DNA of 64,000 bases from Acidobacteriota bacterium (lineage in GTDB: Bacteria; Acidobacteriota; Blastocatellia; Pyrinomonadales; Pyrinomonadaceae). Both the position numbers and the translations under genes were made by a program. Shown here piece by piece: positions 55,622 to 64,000 of the stretch. The stretch is taken from the NCBI GenBank assembly GCA_019639175.1, contig JAHBSK010000009.1, positions 89,834 through 153,833 of the forward strand. Reading direction: 5' to 3'. Position 1 is the first letter of the stretch. Every line of letters begins with the position of its first letter. A model generated the notes under the pieces. It ran no database searches. It was not told the DNA's origin and was given only the letters and a program-made list of their open reading frames with translations.

Positions 55622-55766
55622 TCCCCCAAATTTCTTCTGGATTTTCCATTTGTTTGCAACTATATAGGGCTTAGCTCGTAAACGATCATTGGATGAGAAA
55701 CTATCGTTTCGGAGGAAACTTCGGGTATAATCACAATGTACCCGAAAAGGCGCAGCTCTATTATTT

Positions 55767-58160
55767 ATGTTTGAACGCTATACAGAACGCTCCCGTCGCG
55801 TCATCTTTTTTGCGCGTTATGAGGCTCTTCAATACGGCTCTCAGGTAATATCGCCGGAGCATATCCTGCTCGGGCTGATGCGTGAGGACAGGACGATAGC
55901 CTCACGGTTCTTTCCCTATAAAAAATCAATAACCGTGGACACGGTCCGCCGCGAGATCGAGGAAAGGATCGAGGTTAGAAGCCGCATTCCCCAGTCGGCA
56001 GAACTGCATCTGTCACACGAAACAAAGAAGATATTGTTCTGGGCCGGAGAAGAAAGCCGCCGAATGAACAATAAAGAGATCAGGCCCGAACATCTTCTGG
56101 CAGGAATGCTGCGCGAGGAAAAGACGGTCGCGGCCGAGGTGCTGTTTCTTTACGGGCTGCGTATAGAAGATGTGCGTGACGAGATAAACCGCCGTGCCGC
56201 AACGCCGCAGGCCGTTCAGGTGCCGGTGGACGAGACAAAGACGCCCAGCCTTCGCGAATTTACACGCGACCTGACCGCTGATGCAGCCGCCGGAAAGCTG
56301 GATCCGCTGATCGGGCGCGAAAAAGAGACCGAACGCCTTATCGAAACGCTCTGCCGCAGAACAAAGAACAGCGCCGTTCTGATAGGCGAGGCAGGTGTCG
56401 GCAAAACAGCCATTGTCGAGGGGCTGGCGCAGCGGATAGTTGACCGCCGCGTGCCTTCTTTTCTTGAAGACAAACGCATTCTTTCGCTTGATCTTTCTTC
56501 GGTTGTCGCCGGTACGAAATATCGCGGCCAGTTCGAGGAAAGGCTCAAGAAGATAATGGCTGAGCTGAAGGAATTTCCCGAAAACATTGTCTTTATTGAC
56601 GAGATACACACGCTGGTCGGAGCCGGTTCGGCAGAAGGGACGCTTGATGCTGCAAACATTTTAAAGCCTTCGCTGTCGCGAGGCGAGATACAGTGCATCG
56701 GGGCGACAACACCGGCAGAATATCGAAAGTCGATAGAAAAGGACCGGGCGCTTGAGCGCCGCTTTCAGCCGGTCAAGGTCGATCCGCCGTCAGAGCAGGA
56801 AACGATAGAGATAATAAAAGGCCTGGTCGAAAGGTATGAGACATTTCACCGCATTCGCTACCGCCGTTCTGCCATTGAGGCGGCCGTTTTTCAGACCAGC
56901 AGATACATTCCTGACCGCTTTTTGCCGGACAAGGCGATAGACGTTTTGGACGAAGCAGGAGCAAGGGCAAAGCTCAAGTTTCAGCAGGAAAATCCTTCCG
57001 AACCGTCGTGGCGCGAGGCGGTCGAGAACTGGAAACGTGCCTCGGCAAATGAAGATCAGCTTATCTCTTACGAGTTGCAGACGATAGAAGAATCGCTGGC
57101 GACGGTAGAGGTGTCAAAGGATGACGTTGACGAGGTCATCGCCCGCTGGACAGGTGTTCCGGTCGCCTCCATCAAGATGGAAGAATCAAAACGCCTGATG
57201 GAGATGGAAAGCGAGCTTCACAAGCGTGTGGTTTCACAGCGGGACGCGATCTCGGCACTTTCCAGAGCGATCCGGCGTTCGCGGGCGGGCCTGAAAAATC
57301 CTTCGCGTCCCGTCGGTTCGTTCCTTTTCCTCGGGCCGACCGGCGTCGGCAAGACCGAGGTCACCAGAACGCTTGCCGAATATCTTTTTGCATCGGAGAA
57401 AGCTCTTTTGCGGTTCGATATGAGCGAATTTATGGAGAAACATTCGATCTCGAAGTTCATCGGGTCGCCTCCGGGATATGTCGGCCATGACGAAGGCGGC
57501 CAACTGACGGAAAGGCTTCGCCGCACGCCGTATTCGGTCGTACTTTTTGATGAGATCGAAAAGGCCCACCCTGATGTTTTTAATATTCTCTTACAGGTAT
57601 TTGAGGACGGAATATTGACCGACGCCCGCGGCAACACCGTCGATTGCAGGAACGCGATATTCATAATGACCTCCAATATCGGCGCACGCTCTATACAGAA
57701 ACGCGGAAACCTCGGTTTTCAGAATGGCGGCGACGTTTCCAGAGAGAAAATGGAGGAACAGGTGCTGTCGCAGGTGCGGCAGACATTTGCACCGGAGTTC
57801 ATCAATCGCCTGGATGAGATAATTATCTTTGACGAGCTTTCCGATACCGATCTGGAAACGATAGTCGATCTGCAGATGGGCCGACTAAATGAGATGGTAA
57901 AGGAACGCGGTGTGACGCTTCGCCTGATGCCGCCGGCCAGAAAATGGCTGATAGACAAGACCTGTGCCGACCGGATGTATGGTGCCAGGCCGTTGAAAAG
58001 AGCGCTGCAAAAATATGTCGAGGACGGCCTTTCGGAGGCTCTGATCCGGGGCGAAGTTGGCCGGATGAGCGATCTGGAGATATATCTAAGCGATGACGAA
58101 CTGCGGTTTCGTGAGGCCATGACGGATGTTTTGGGCAGCGAACCGCATCAGGTGCAGTGA
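55767..58160 (+). CDS. clpC: ClpC-type AAA+ unfoldase
   Basis: 797 residues. Two Clp-N repeats (1-75 and 80-150), first ATPase with Walker A GEAGVGKT at 207-214, a short middle domain (about 440-480), second ATPase with GPTGVGKT at 523-530. '[11 protein letters not shown]' carries an LGF tripeptide like the ClpP-docking loop of ClpC, so it should feed a ClpP protease. No UVR motif is apparent in the middle domain. No clpP in the window. No mcsAB/ctsR nearby, so regulation is not the Bacillus type. Confidence 0.9.
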   Translation: MFERYTERSRRVIFFARYEALQYGSQVISPEHILLGLMREDRTIASRFFPYKKSITVDTVRREIEERIEVRSRIPQSAELHLSHETKKILFWAGEESRRMNNKEIRPEHLLAGMLREEKTVAAEVLFLYGLRIEDVRDEINRRAATPQAVQVPVDETKTPSLREFTRDLTADAAAGKLDPLIGREKETERLIETLCRRTKNSAVLIGEAGVGKTAIVEGLAQRIVDRRVPSFLEDKRILSLDLSSVVAGTKYRGQFEERLKKIMAELKEFPENIVFIDEIHTLVGAGSAEGTLDAANILKPSLSRGEIQCIGATTPAEYRKSIEKDRALERRFQPVKVDPPSEQETIEIIKGLVERYETFHRIRYRRSAIEAAVFQTSRYIPDRFLPDKAIDVLDEAGARAKLKFQQENPSEPSWREAVENWKRASANEDQLISYELQTIEESLATVEVSKDDVDEVIARWTGVPVASIKMEESKRLMEMESELHKRVVSQRDAISALSRAIRRSRAGLKNPSRPVGSFLFLGPTGVGKTEVTRTLAEYLFASEKALLRFDMSEFMEKHSISKFIGSPPGYVGHDEGGQLTERLRRTPYSVVLFDEIEKAHPDVFNILLQVFEDGILTDARGNTVDCRNAIFIMTSNIGARSIQKRGNLGFQNGGDVSREKMEEQVLSQVRQTFAPEFINRLDEIIIFDELSDTDLETIVDLQMGRLNEMVKERGVTLRLMPPARKWLIDKTCADRMYGARPLKRALQKYVEDGLSEALIRGEVGRMSDLEIYLSDDELRFREAMTDVLGSEPHQVQ

Positions 58161-58186
58161 CACTGTGGTATAGATGAATATCGCCG

Positions 58187-58221
58187 GAACGGGCAACTTT
58201 TGTTGTCCGTTCTTTCATTTT
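58187..58221 (+). terminator. Rho-independent terminator after clpC
   Basis: Eleven-base-pair stem GAACGGGCAAC/GTTGTCCGTTC (one wobble), TTTT loop, then a T-rich tail. The remaining 220 bases before bamA are AT-rich and must hold its promoter. Confidence 0.88.
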
Positions 58222-58439
58222 TTGCCCATTTAACGATATAATTCGGGGTTTTGCGGGAAAGTTTGCACAATATTTAGAAAAGGCAACCACAAGTTAAGTC
58301 ATAGAATCAAAGAACTTGTAATTTTTCCGACATTGAAAAGCCTAACTCTTTCCGTTATTCTAACGTATTCTTTTTACCGGAAAGAAGGCTTTTGAGTCTT
58401 TAAGGCTCTACTAAAACGCGATTATAAGGGATTTATTTT

Positions 58440-61400
58440 ATGTATAGACTCCGCGCATTCGGACTTGTATTACTTGGTCTTGCCGCGCTGGCATTTCCGG
58501 TCCAAGCCGAAACCAACGAGGCGAAGAATGCGACAGAATCGGCCGCCACAACCTCTTTCCAGCAGATCGTTGAAGATGTTGACATTCAGGGAAACCGACG
58601 CCTGAGGGACGAGGACCTCATTTATTATATCAAGACAAGGGCCGGAGATGTTTACGATCCGGCCGCTCTTGAACGCGACCTCCGCGAGCTTCTTTCGCTG
58701 AACTGGTTCGACAAATCGGCGACCCGCGTTCTGACAACGCCGGGTGTTCGCGGCGGCGTCAATGTGATATTCGAGGTTCGCGAATGGCCTATTATCCGCG
58801 ACCTTCAGTTCACAGGTTTAAAGGCTGTGCCGGAATCGGACGTGCTGAAGGAATTTCGCGAACGGCGCGCGGGCATTGCGAAAGAGAATGTTTTTGATCC
58901 AGTAAAAGCCCGCACCGCTACCCGCATCCTGCGTGAACTCCTCGCCGCCAGAGGCTATCCGAACGCCACGATCAATGTAAAGGAAGAAGAAGTTTCAGCC
59001 ACATCGATCGCACTTACTTTTGAAGTGGATCAGGGCAACCGTTCGCGCATAGTCAAGATAGATTTTGAGGGCAACGAACATTTCAAGGACAGCGAGCTTC
59101 GCGGAGCGCTCGAGTGGGTCAAGGAAACCGGACTCATTTCCCGCGTCAAGGGCATGGACATCCTGCACATGGAAAAGCTCCAGGCCGACCTGCAGAGGAA
59201 CGTTCTGGCCCACATGTGGTCAAAAGGTTACTTTCAGGCCCGCATCGGCGAGCCTGAGGTTGAAGGCCTCGGCGTCAAGCGGACAAGCCTTTTGCCTCTG
59301 ATAACGCTGCCGCTGCCGCTGATCTCGTCAAAGGATGACACGCTGCGGATAGTCGTTCCCGTGACCGAAGGACGCATTTTCCGCGTCGGTGAACTAAAGG
59401 TCGAGGGCAACTCGATATTCTCGGAACAGCAGATACTCACGGGTGTCGGGCTGAAGACCGGCGAGATAGCCGACGGAAAGCGTCTTCAAAAAGCTATCTA
59501 CGAAGAATTGAAGGACGTTTACGGCAATCAGGGTTTTGTGAACTACAACGCCGAGTTTGACCCCGTTTTTCGTGACAATCCCACTAACCCGAACGAAGGC
59601 ATTGTTGACATCACCATCACCATCGAGGAAGGAAAGCAGTTCACGCTTCGCCGGCTGGAATTTACCGGAAACACTTTTACCCGCGACCGTGTTCTGCGGC
59701 GCGAATTCCTGCTGAACGAGGGTGACATCTACAACAAACGCTATCTGGACATTTCCATTGCCCGCCTTGAACAGACCCAGTATTTTGACCCGATAGACAA
59801 GGACCGCGATGTGGAAACCCGCACGGACGATGAGACCGGCGAGGTCGATCTGAACGTCGGCGTAAAGGAACGCGGCCGTCAGCAGATCTCGTTCAACGGC
59901 GGCGTCGGCGGATTGAGCGGTTCGTATTTCGGCCTCGAATATTCGACGAACAACCTGGCAGGACGCGGAGAGATACTATCGTTCGCCTTTGGCGCGGGCA
60001 ACCGCCAGCAGAGCTTTCAGGTCACATATCAGGAACCGTATTTCCGCGACCGCCCGATCTCGGTCGGTGTCTCGCTTTTTGCCTCGAGATACAAATTCTT
60101 TGGCGAAGGAACGTTCCTGACGCAGAATCAGGACCTTATCAATTCGCTCTATGATCCGTTGGCGCAGATACTGACGGATGAGAGCAATCTGTTCACACAG
60201 AACACCTACGGTGCAACTGTTTTTGCGACGGCTCCGCTGTCCGAGCTTTTCTTTAGAAAGCGGCAGTTCACACAGTTCTCGCGCGTCGGCCTTACGTACC
60301 AGATAACCTCTACGTCGATCTCCGACCCGGCGGTCAATCTCGAAGACGATCCGGCTTCGCGCATTCCCGTGATATACCGTCAGCCGGGCATCATAACCAG
60401 CCGCATCACAGGCACGTTCGTCTATGACACACGGCGTCCGGCGGCAAACGGCATTGACACGCTGAGCGGTTCGCAGCTTTCGATGGCATTTGCTCTGGCG
60501 GGCCTCGGCGGCGATGTCCGCACCTATCAGCCGAACATTGTTTATACACGGTTCACACCGGTGCGTAACAAAAGAAGCGAGAATCCGCACGTCTTTGCGT
60601 TCAGGCTGCAGGCAGGCACCATCGGCACTTATGCCATGACCGACACCGTTCGCAACGCGAACTCGCTTTCGTTCGTCGGCGGCATCCCGATCTACGAGCG
60701 TTATTACATGGGCAGCGAGAACGACATTCGCGGATATAACTCAAGGGCCATCGGGCCGATAGCCCCGTTCGACACATACGTGACGACAAGGAACGTTTCC
60801 GTGGCGACCAACAGTTCTGGCGATCCGGTGAATGTCACGGGCCTGCCGCAACGGACGATGGACGAGATCGCGACGCTTGGGCTTTTGACCGGAATAGACG
60901 GAGCGAATCCGGCCCTGTTCTCGCGCAACTACCGTTTCATCGGCGGCGACACACAGCTTTTGGGCAATTTTGAATACAGGATACCGCTATTTGGCCCCGC
61001 CACGCTGGCGGTGTTTGCCGACGTGGGCAGCGTGTTCAACCTGAGAAAGGCCGGCACACAGAGGATCGACAGCGAATTTTTGGAAGATGACCGGTTTTTG
61101 GGAGCCGGACGCATGACCGCTCTTTCGCTTATCAACTTTCCCGTACTGGAAAGCAGCACGGGCAGCATTCTGTACTATCGCGGCCGCATAATGACAAAAA
61201 CGGATTACATAAACGAGTTTTGCCGCGGCAACCGTTCAGGCTGTCCGACCGTCCTGTCGCCGGAGATACAGCAGCTTTACCTTCGCGGCGAGGCACAGCA
61301 GAACTCGCTCCTCCGTGTTGACGACAGCGCGTTCAATAAGATAGGCGATTTTCGCTCAAGCGTCGGCCTTGAACTCAGGGTTCAGGTTCCGGTCGTCAAC

Positions 61401-61526
61401 GTCCCGTTCCGCCTGATCTATTACTACAACCCGAACGGCAAATTTGGCGTAACTGAAGAAGCCCCGGGCATCTATCTTCCCGGCAAACGAAACGGATTTC
61501 GCTTCACCGTCGGCAGAACATTCTGA
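58440..61526 (+). CDS. bamA: Outer-membrane assembly factor BamA
   Basis: 1028 residues, longer than the enteric protein (about 810). Signal peptide to about residue 24 (ends FPVQAE). POTRA domains begin with 'EDVDIQGNRRLRDEDLIYYI' and repeat to about 480. The C-terminal half is a beta-barrel and ends in Phe (FRFTVGRTF), the usual barrel-insertion signal. It inserts beta-barrel proteins in the outer membrane. Extra length lies within the barrel (long loops). First gene of the ompH-fabZ-lpxA cluster. Confidence 0.93.
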   Translation: MYRLRAFGLVLLGLAALAFPVQAETNEAKNATESAATTSFQQIVEDVDIQGNRRLRDEDLIYYIKTRAGDVYDPAALERDLRELLSLNWFDKSATRVLTTPGVRGGVNVIFEVREWPIIRDLQFTGLKAVPESDVLKEFRERRAGIAKENVFDPVKARTATRILRELLAARGYPNATINVKEEEVSATSIALTFEVDQGNRSRIVKIDFEGNEHFKDSELRGALEWVKETGLISRVKGMDILHMEKLQADLQRNVLAHMWSKGYFQARIGEPEVEGLGVKRTSLLPLITLPLPLISSKDDTLRIVVPVTEGRIFRVGELKVEGNSIFSEQQILTGVGLKTGEIADGKRLQKAIYEELKDVYGNQGFVNYNAEFDPVFRDNPTNPNEGIVDITITIEEGKQFTLRRLEFTGNTFTRDRVLRREFLLNEGDIYNKRYLDISIARLEQTQYFDPIDKDRDVETRTDDETGEVDLNVGVKERGRQQISFNGGVGGLSGSYFGLEYSTNNLAGRGEILSFAFGAGNRQQSFQVTYQEPYFRDRPISVGVSLFASRYKFFGEGTFLTQNQDLINSLYDPLAQILTDESNLFTQNTYGATVFATAPLSELFFRKRQFTQFSRVGLTYQITSTSISDPAVNLEDDPASRIPVIYRQPGIITSRITGTFVYDTRRPAANGIDTLSGSQLSMAFALAGLGGDVRTYQPNIVYTRFTPVRNKRSENPHVFAFRLQAGTIGTYAMTDTVRNANSLSFVGGIPIYERYYMGSENDIRGYNSRAIGPIAPFDTYVTTRNVSVATNSSGDPVNVTGLPQRTMDEIATLGLLTGIDGANPALFSRNYRFIGGDTQLLGNFEYRIPLFGPATLAVFADVGSVFNLRKAGTQRIDSEFLEDDRFLGAGRMTALSLINFPVLESSTGSILYYRGRIMTKTDYINEFCRGNRSGCPTVLSPEIQQLYLRGEAQQNSLLRVDDSAFNKIGDFRSSVGLELRVQVPVVNVPFRLIYYYNPNGKFGVTEEAPGIYLPGKRNGFRFTVGRTF

Positions 61527-61556
61527 TATTGCCCCGGAAAATATTTAGAAGACACT

Positions 61557-61582
61557 CTCAGGGCCGCTTCGGCGGCTCTGAG
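61557..61582 (+). other. Stable UUCG hairpin between bamA and ompH
   Basis: CTCAGGGCCGC/GCGGCTCTGAG closes a TTCG tetraloop, one wobble. No T tract follows, so it may slow polymerase or protect mRNA ends; it is not a clear terminator. Confidence 0.65.
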
Positions 61583-61736
61583 CAAATATTGACATATATG
61601 CCCCATATGGCATAAGATTATCGTTCTTTTTTGGGAATTTTGTTCCGTCAGGCAACAGAATGTGGTCAAAATGTTTCAAAGTAAGATAAGAACGACAGAT
61701 CATTTCTCTAAGAAAGTTTAAGGAGTTAGTAAAGTA

Positions 61737-62345
61737 ATGAAAAAATTAAGTTTGGTCGCCCTTGGCTTGATCATGATGGTGATGTTTTCAGCCTCGGCTT
61801 CGGCACAGGCCGCAACGGCGCCGTTAAAGGTCGGCTTGATCGACACGGGTGCGTTTGCAGATGAAAAGGAGGGGATCAAACGGTACTACAATGCGTTGGT
61901 TGCTCTGGAAAAAGAGGTTACGCCAAAACGGCAGGAACTTGTGACCCTTCAAACACGCATTCAGACCATTGCCGAAGACATCAGAAAACTGCAGAATCCG
62001 CCTGCCGGAGTTCCGCAAGATCCAAATAATGTTGCAAACCAGATCAGGGCTAAGCAGGAAGAAGGCTCGCGTCTGCAGCGTGAACTGGAATTTAAGAACA
62101 AGGAATTTGAAGCATTTGTTGAAAAGCGGAGCGGAGAGGTGCTTGGCCCGTTGAATCAGGACATCGGCAGAGCGATCAGCGATTATGGCAAGCAAAAAGG
62201 TTTTGCGATGATCTTTGATCTCGACAAGCTTGCACAGTCCGGTGTCATTTTGGCGATGGAACCTTCGGCAAACATAACGGCTGATTTTATAACATTTTAC
62301 AACGCTCGTCCGGCAACTGCAGCGACGGCGTCAAATCCGCGTTAG
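61737..62345 (+). CDS. OmpH/Skp-family periplasmic chaperone
   Basis: 202 residues. Signal peptide (ends SASAQA). The mature protein is a long coiled coil ('LEKEVTPKRQELVTLQTRIQTIAEDIRKL', 'KQEEGSRLQRELEFKNKEFEAFVEKRSGEVLGPL', in parts) as in Skp, which grasps unfolded outer-membrane proteins. AAGGAG precedes the ATG. Downstream of bamA as in many diderms. Confidence 0.88.
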   Translation: MKKLSLVALGLIMMVMFSASASAQAATAPLKVGLIDTGAFADEKEGIKRYYNALVALEKEVTPKRQELVTLQTRIQTIAEDIRKLQNPPAGVPQDPNNVANQIRAKQEEGSRLQRELEFKNKEFEAFVEKRSGEVLGPLNQDIGRAISDYGKQKGFAMIFDLDKLAQSGVILAMEPSANITADFITFYNARPATAATASNPR

Positions 62346-62432
62346 TTCGCAACAGGAACTTTTGTTATAGTCAGTAGTCGGTTGAAGTTTTGCTTCTGCT
62401 GGCTACTGATTTTTACGTTTCAGGGATCTCTA

Positions 62433-62873
62433 ATGGTTATCTACGATTCTCAGGCTATACAGAATATACTGCCGCATCGCTACCCATTTCTTCTGGTTGA
62501 CAAGATCGTTGAACTTGACCCGGCGGTTCGCATTGTCGGCATCAAGCAAGTGACCATAAACGAGCATTTTTTTGCGGGGCATTTTCCCGGAGCGCCCGTT
62601 ATGCCCGGCGTTTTGCAGATAGAGGCCCTGGCACAGGTCGGAGCAATACTGGCTTTGCGTGAATTTGAGGACAGCGAGGAAAAGATACCTTTTTTCAGCG
62701 GCATCGAGGAAGCAAAGTTTCGCCGTCCGGTCGTTCCCGGTGATACGCTCCGGCTGGAGGTGACGGCGCTCCGCACCGGCAGCCGCGTGCAAAAGATGAA
62801 AGGCGTGGCAACGGTGGACGGCAACGTTGCTTCTGAGGCCATTATCACCTGCGTCATTGCTTCCAGAAAATAG
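62433..62873 (+). CDS. fabZ: (3R)-hydroxyacyl-ACP dehydratase
   Basis: 146 residues from ATG 62433. Starts 'IQNILPHRYPFLLVDKIVEL', and the active site is 'GHFPGAPVMPGVLQIEALAQVG' (His and Glu, quoted in part). Dehydrates 3-hydroxyacyl-ACP in fatty acid synthesis and competes with LpxA for its substrate, which explains its place in lipid A clusters. lpxD, usually just before fabZ, is missing here. Confidence 0.96.
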   Translation: MVIYDSQAIQNILPHRYPFLLVDKIVELDPAVRIVGIKQVTINEHFFAGHFPGAPVMPGVLQIEALAQVGAILALREFEDSEEKIPFFSGIEEAKFRRPVVPGDTLRLEVTALRTGSRVQKMKGVATVDGNVASEAIITCVIASRK

Positions 62874-62895
62874 CTAAATTAAGGACACTTTCTTT

Positions 62896-63198
62896 ATGGA
62901 GCCGACCCAACTGACCGACACACAAGCAATGATCGCTATCGGCGCCAATGCCGCTATCGGATTTTTCCTTGGTTTGGTTCCGCTTGGTTTTGGCTATTTC
63001 AAGGGAAAGCTGCGGGTCGGCGTCATCGGCATCATCGTTGCCACGCTGGGCGGGGCCATTCTGGGCGTGATAATTTCCATTCCGTCGGTCGCCATTGCCA
63101 CGTGGATGATAATGCGCGACAGCCACGTTCTGCATTCGACCATTGAACCCGAACCCGACGCGGAACAGCCCTCTGACAGTGAGGATCAGGCCACGTAA
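62896..63198 (+). CDS. Small membrane protein between fabZ and lpxA
   Basis: 100 residues, two membrane helices with Gly-rich faces ('NAAIGFFLGLVPLGFGYF', 'LRVGVIGIIVATLGGAILGVIISIP', in parts) and an acidic tail (EPDAEQPSDSEDQAT). 22 bases after fabZ and two bases before lpxA, so part of the same unit. No family recognised. Confidence 0.7.
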   Translation: MEPTQLTDTQAMIAIGANAAIGFFLGLVPLGFGYFKGKLRVGVIGIIVATLGGAILGVIISIPSVAIATWMIMRDSHVLHSTIEPEPDAEQPSDSEDQAT

Positions 63199-63200
63199 AT

Positions 63201-63977
63201 ATGACATTTATCCATCAAACGGCGATCGTTTCTGACGGTTCGGAAATAGGTGAGGACTGTAATATCGGGCCATTTGTCACTATCGGGCCAAACGCGCGGC
63301 TTGCCGACCGCGTTAGGATAGAATCTCATGCGGTCATTGACGGAGATACTGAGATCGGAGCCGACACGCACGTTTTCCCATTTGTTTCGATCGGCATGGC
63401 CCCGCAGGACACGAAATACGCCGGTGAACCGACGCGAACCGTGATCGGCGCCAATAATCAGATACGGGAGTTTGTTACCATCCATCGCGGAACCGAGGGC
63501 GGCGGCGGCGTTACAAGAATAGGCAACGACAATCTGCTCATGGCGCAGGCACACGTCGCACATGATTGTCAGGTCGGCAGCGGCGTGATAATGGCAAACG
63601 CCGCGACACTGGCCGGCCACGTCGAGGTTGCTGACCGCGCAAATATCGGGGCATATTCCGGTGTGCATCAGTTTTGCCGCGTCGGGCTGGAAGCCTTTGT
63701 CGGCGGATATTCCGTTGTTGTAAAGGACGCTCCGCCCTTTGCCATCATTCAGGGCAATCACGCCAAATGCTACGGCCTGAACCGCGTCGGGATGAAGCGC
63801 CGTGGCTATCCGCCCGACACCATCGACAAGCTCCGCCGTGCCTATCACCTGCTGCTTTCGGCAAAACTCAACACCTCGCAAGCCGTCGAACGCATCCGGG
63901 AAGAAATAACCGGCTGCAAAGAGGTCGATCTTCTCGTCGATTTCATCACATCCTCAAAACGTGGCGTCGTGCTTTAG
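63201..63977 (+). CDS. lpxA: UDP-N-acetylglucosamine acyltransferase
   Basis: First enzyme of lipid A synthesis: moves an R-3-hydroxyacyl chain from ACP to UDP-GlcNAc. 258 residues. Left-handed beta-helix built from hexapeptide repeats ('EIGEDCNIGPFVTIGPNARLAD' onward, in parts). The catalytic His is in 'AHVAHDCQVGSG'. The C-terminal helical part has 'GNHAKCYGLNRVGMKRRGY'. Complete gene; the next 23 bases reach the window edge. Confidence 0.96.
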   Translation: MTFIHQTAIVSDGSEIGEDCNIGPFVTIGPNARLADRVRIESHAVIDGDTEIGADTHVFPFVSIGMAPQDTKYAGEPTRTVIGANNQIREFVTIHRGTEGGGGVTRIGNDNLLMAQAHVAHDCQVGSGVIMANAATLAGHVEVADRANIGAYSGVHQFCRVGLEAFVGGYSVVVKDAPPFAIIQGNHAKCYGLNRVGMKRRGYPPDTIDKLRRAYHLLLSAKLNTSQAVERIREEITGCKEVDLLVDFITSSKRGVVL

Positions 63978-64000
63978 AGCGGATACGGGATCAGTGTAAT

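Overview
The window comes from a Gram-negative, didermic bacterium with an LPS-type outer membrane (LptE, BamA, an OmpH/Skp chaperone, FabZ, LpxA, an LpxL-like acyltransferase), a type IV pilus retraction motor (PilT) and a moderately GC-rich genome. The mix of families (membrane pyrophosphatase, DUF1015, NamZ-type DUF1343, YdeI/DUF1801, 3D-domain protein, penicillin acylase beside a class C serine hydrolase) suggests Acidobacteriota, perhaps Blastocatellia. That placement is inferred from gene content and not tested.

Layout. 1-4.8 kb: end of a probable tilS, then ftsH, folP, lptE and holA on the plus strand. 4.9-9.9 kb: a minus-strand block with a zinc-ribbon/receiver-like protein, pilT, thiE, a RimI-like acetyltransferase, queA, tRNA-Leu(CAA) and a pterin dehydratase. 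10-17 kb: plus-strand lipoprotein, DUF1015, pdxH, acetyltransferase, a tight membrane protein/SDR/metallo-hydrolase operon, a DUF1508 protein and a NamZ-like enzyme. 17-26.8 kb: HerA-like ATPase, YdeI-like protein, a truncated DUF3052 gene, YjbQ, a membrane pyrophosphatase, carA, lepB and a class V aminotransferase. An ECF sigma factor follows at 27 kb.

28-33.6 kb is a defence-type island, all on the minus strand: an Abi_2 (AbiD/AbiF) protein, an MmeI-like type IIL restriction-methylation enzyme and a RhuM-like protein. 33.9-41.4 kb holds two secreted Ser/Ntn hydrolases, a long glycine-rich secreted protein, a saccharopine-dehydrogenase-like protein and a PilZ protein. 41.6-50.6 kb holds a 3D-domain cell-wall protein with a structured leader, an ABC exporter, a lipoprotein, an SGNH hydrolase, a probable PD-(D/E)XK nuclease, a two-component system and a fatty acid desaturase. 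50.8-53.2 kb is an ACP/FabF/acyltransferase lipid operon, followed by a ParE-type toxin-antitoxin pair, pta and a DUF1232 protein. 55.8-64 kb carries clpC and the outer-membrane cluster bamA-ompH-fabZ-lpxA, in which lpxD is absent from its usual place.

The most unusual signal is that spacer-type repeats have been taken into open reading frames. The MmeI-like gene contains two 51-bp copies of a hairpin-rich palindromic repeat and a six-copy 42-bp tandem repeat, all in frame and apparently between conserved domains. The saccharopine-dehydrogenase-like gene contains two in-frame tracts made of the same short words that fill several intergenic palindromes in this window. This resembles the palindromic elements found inside Rickettsia proteins, but with unrelated sequence.
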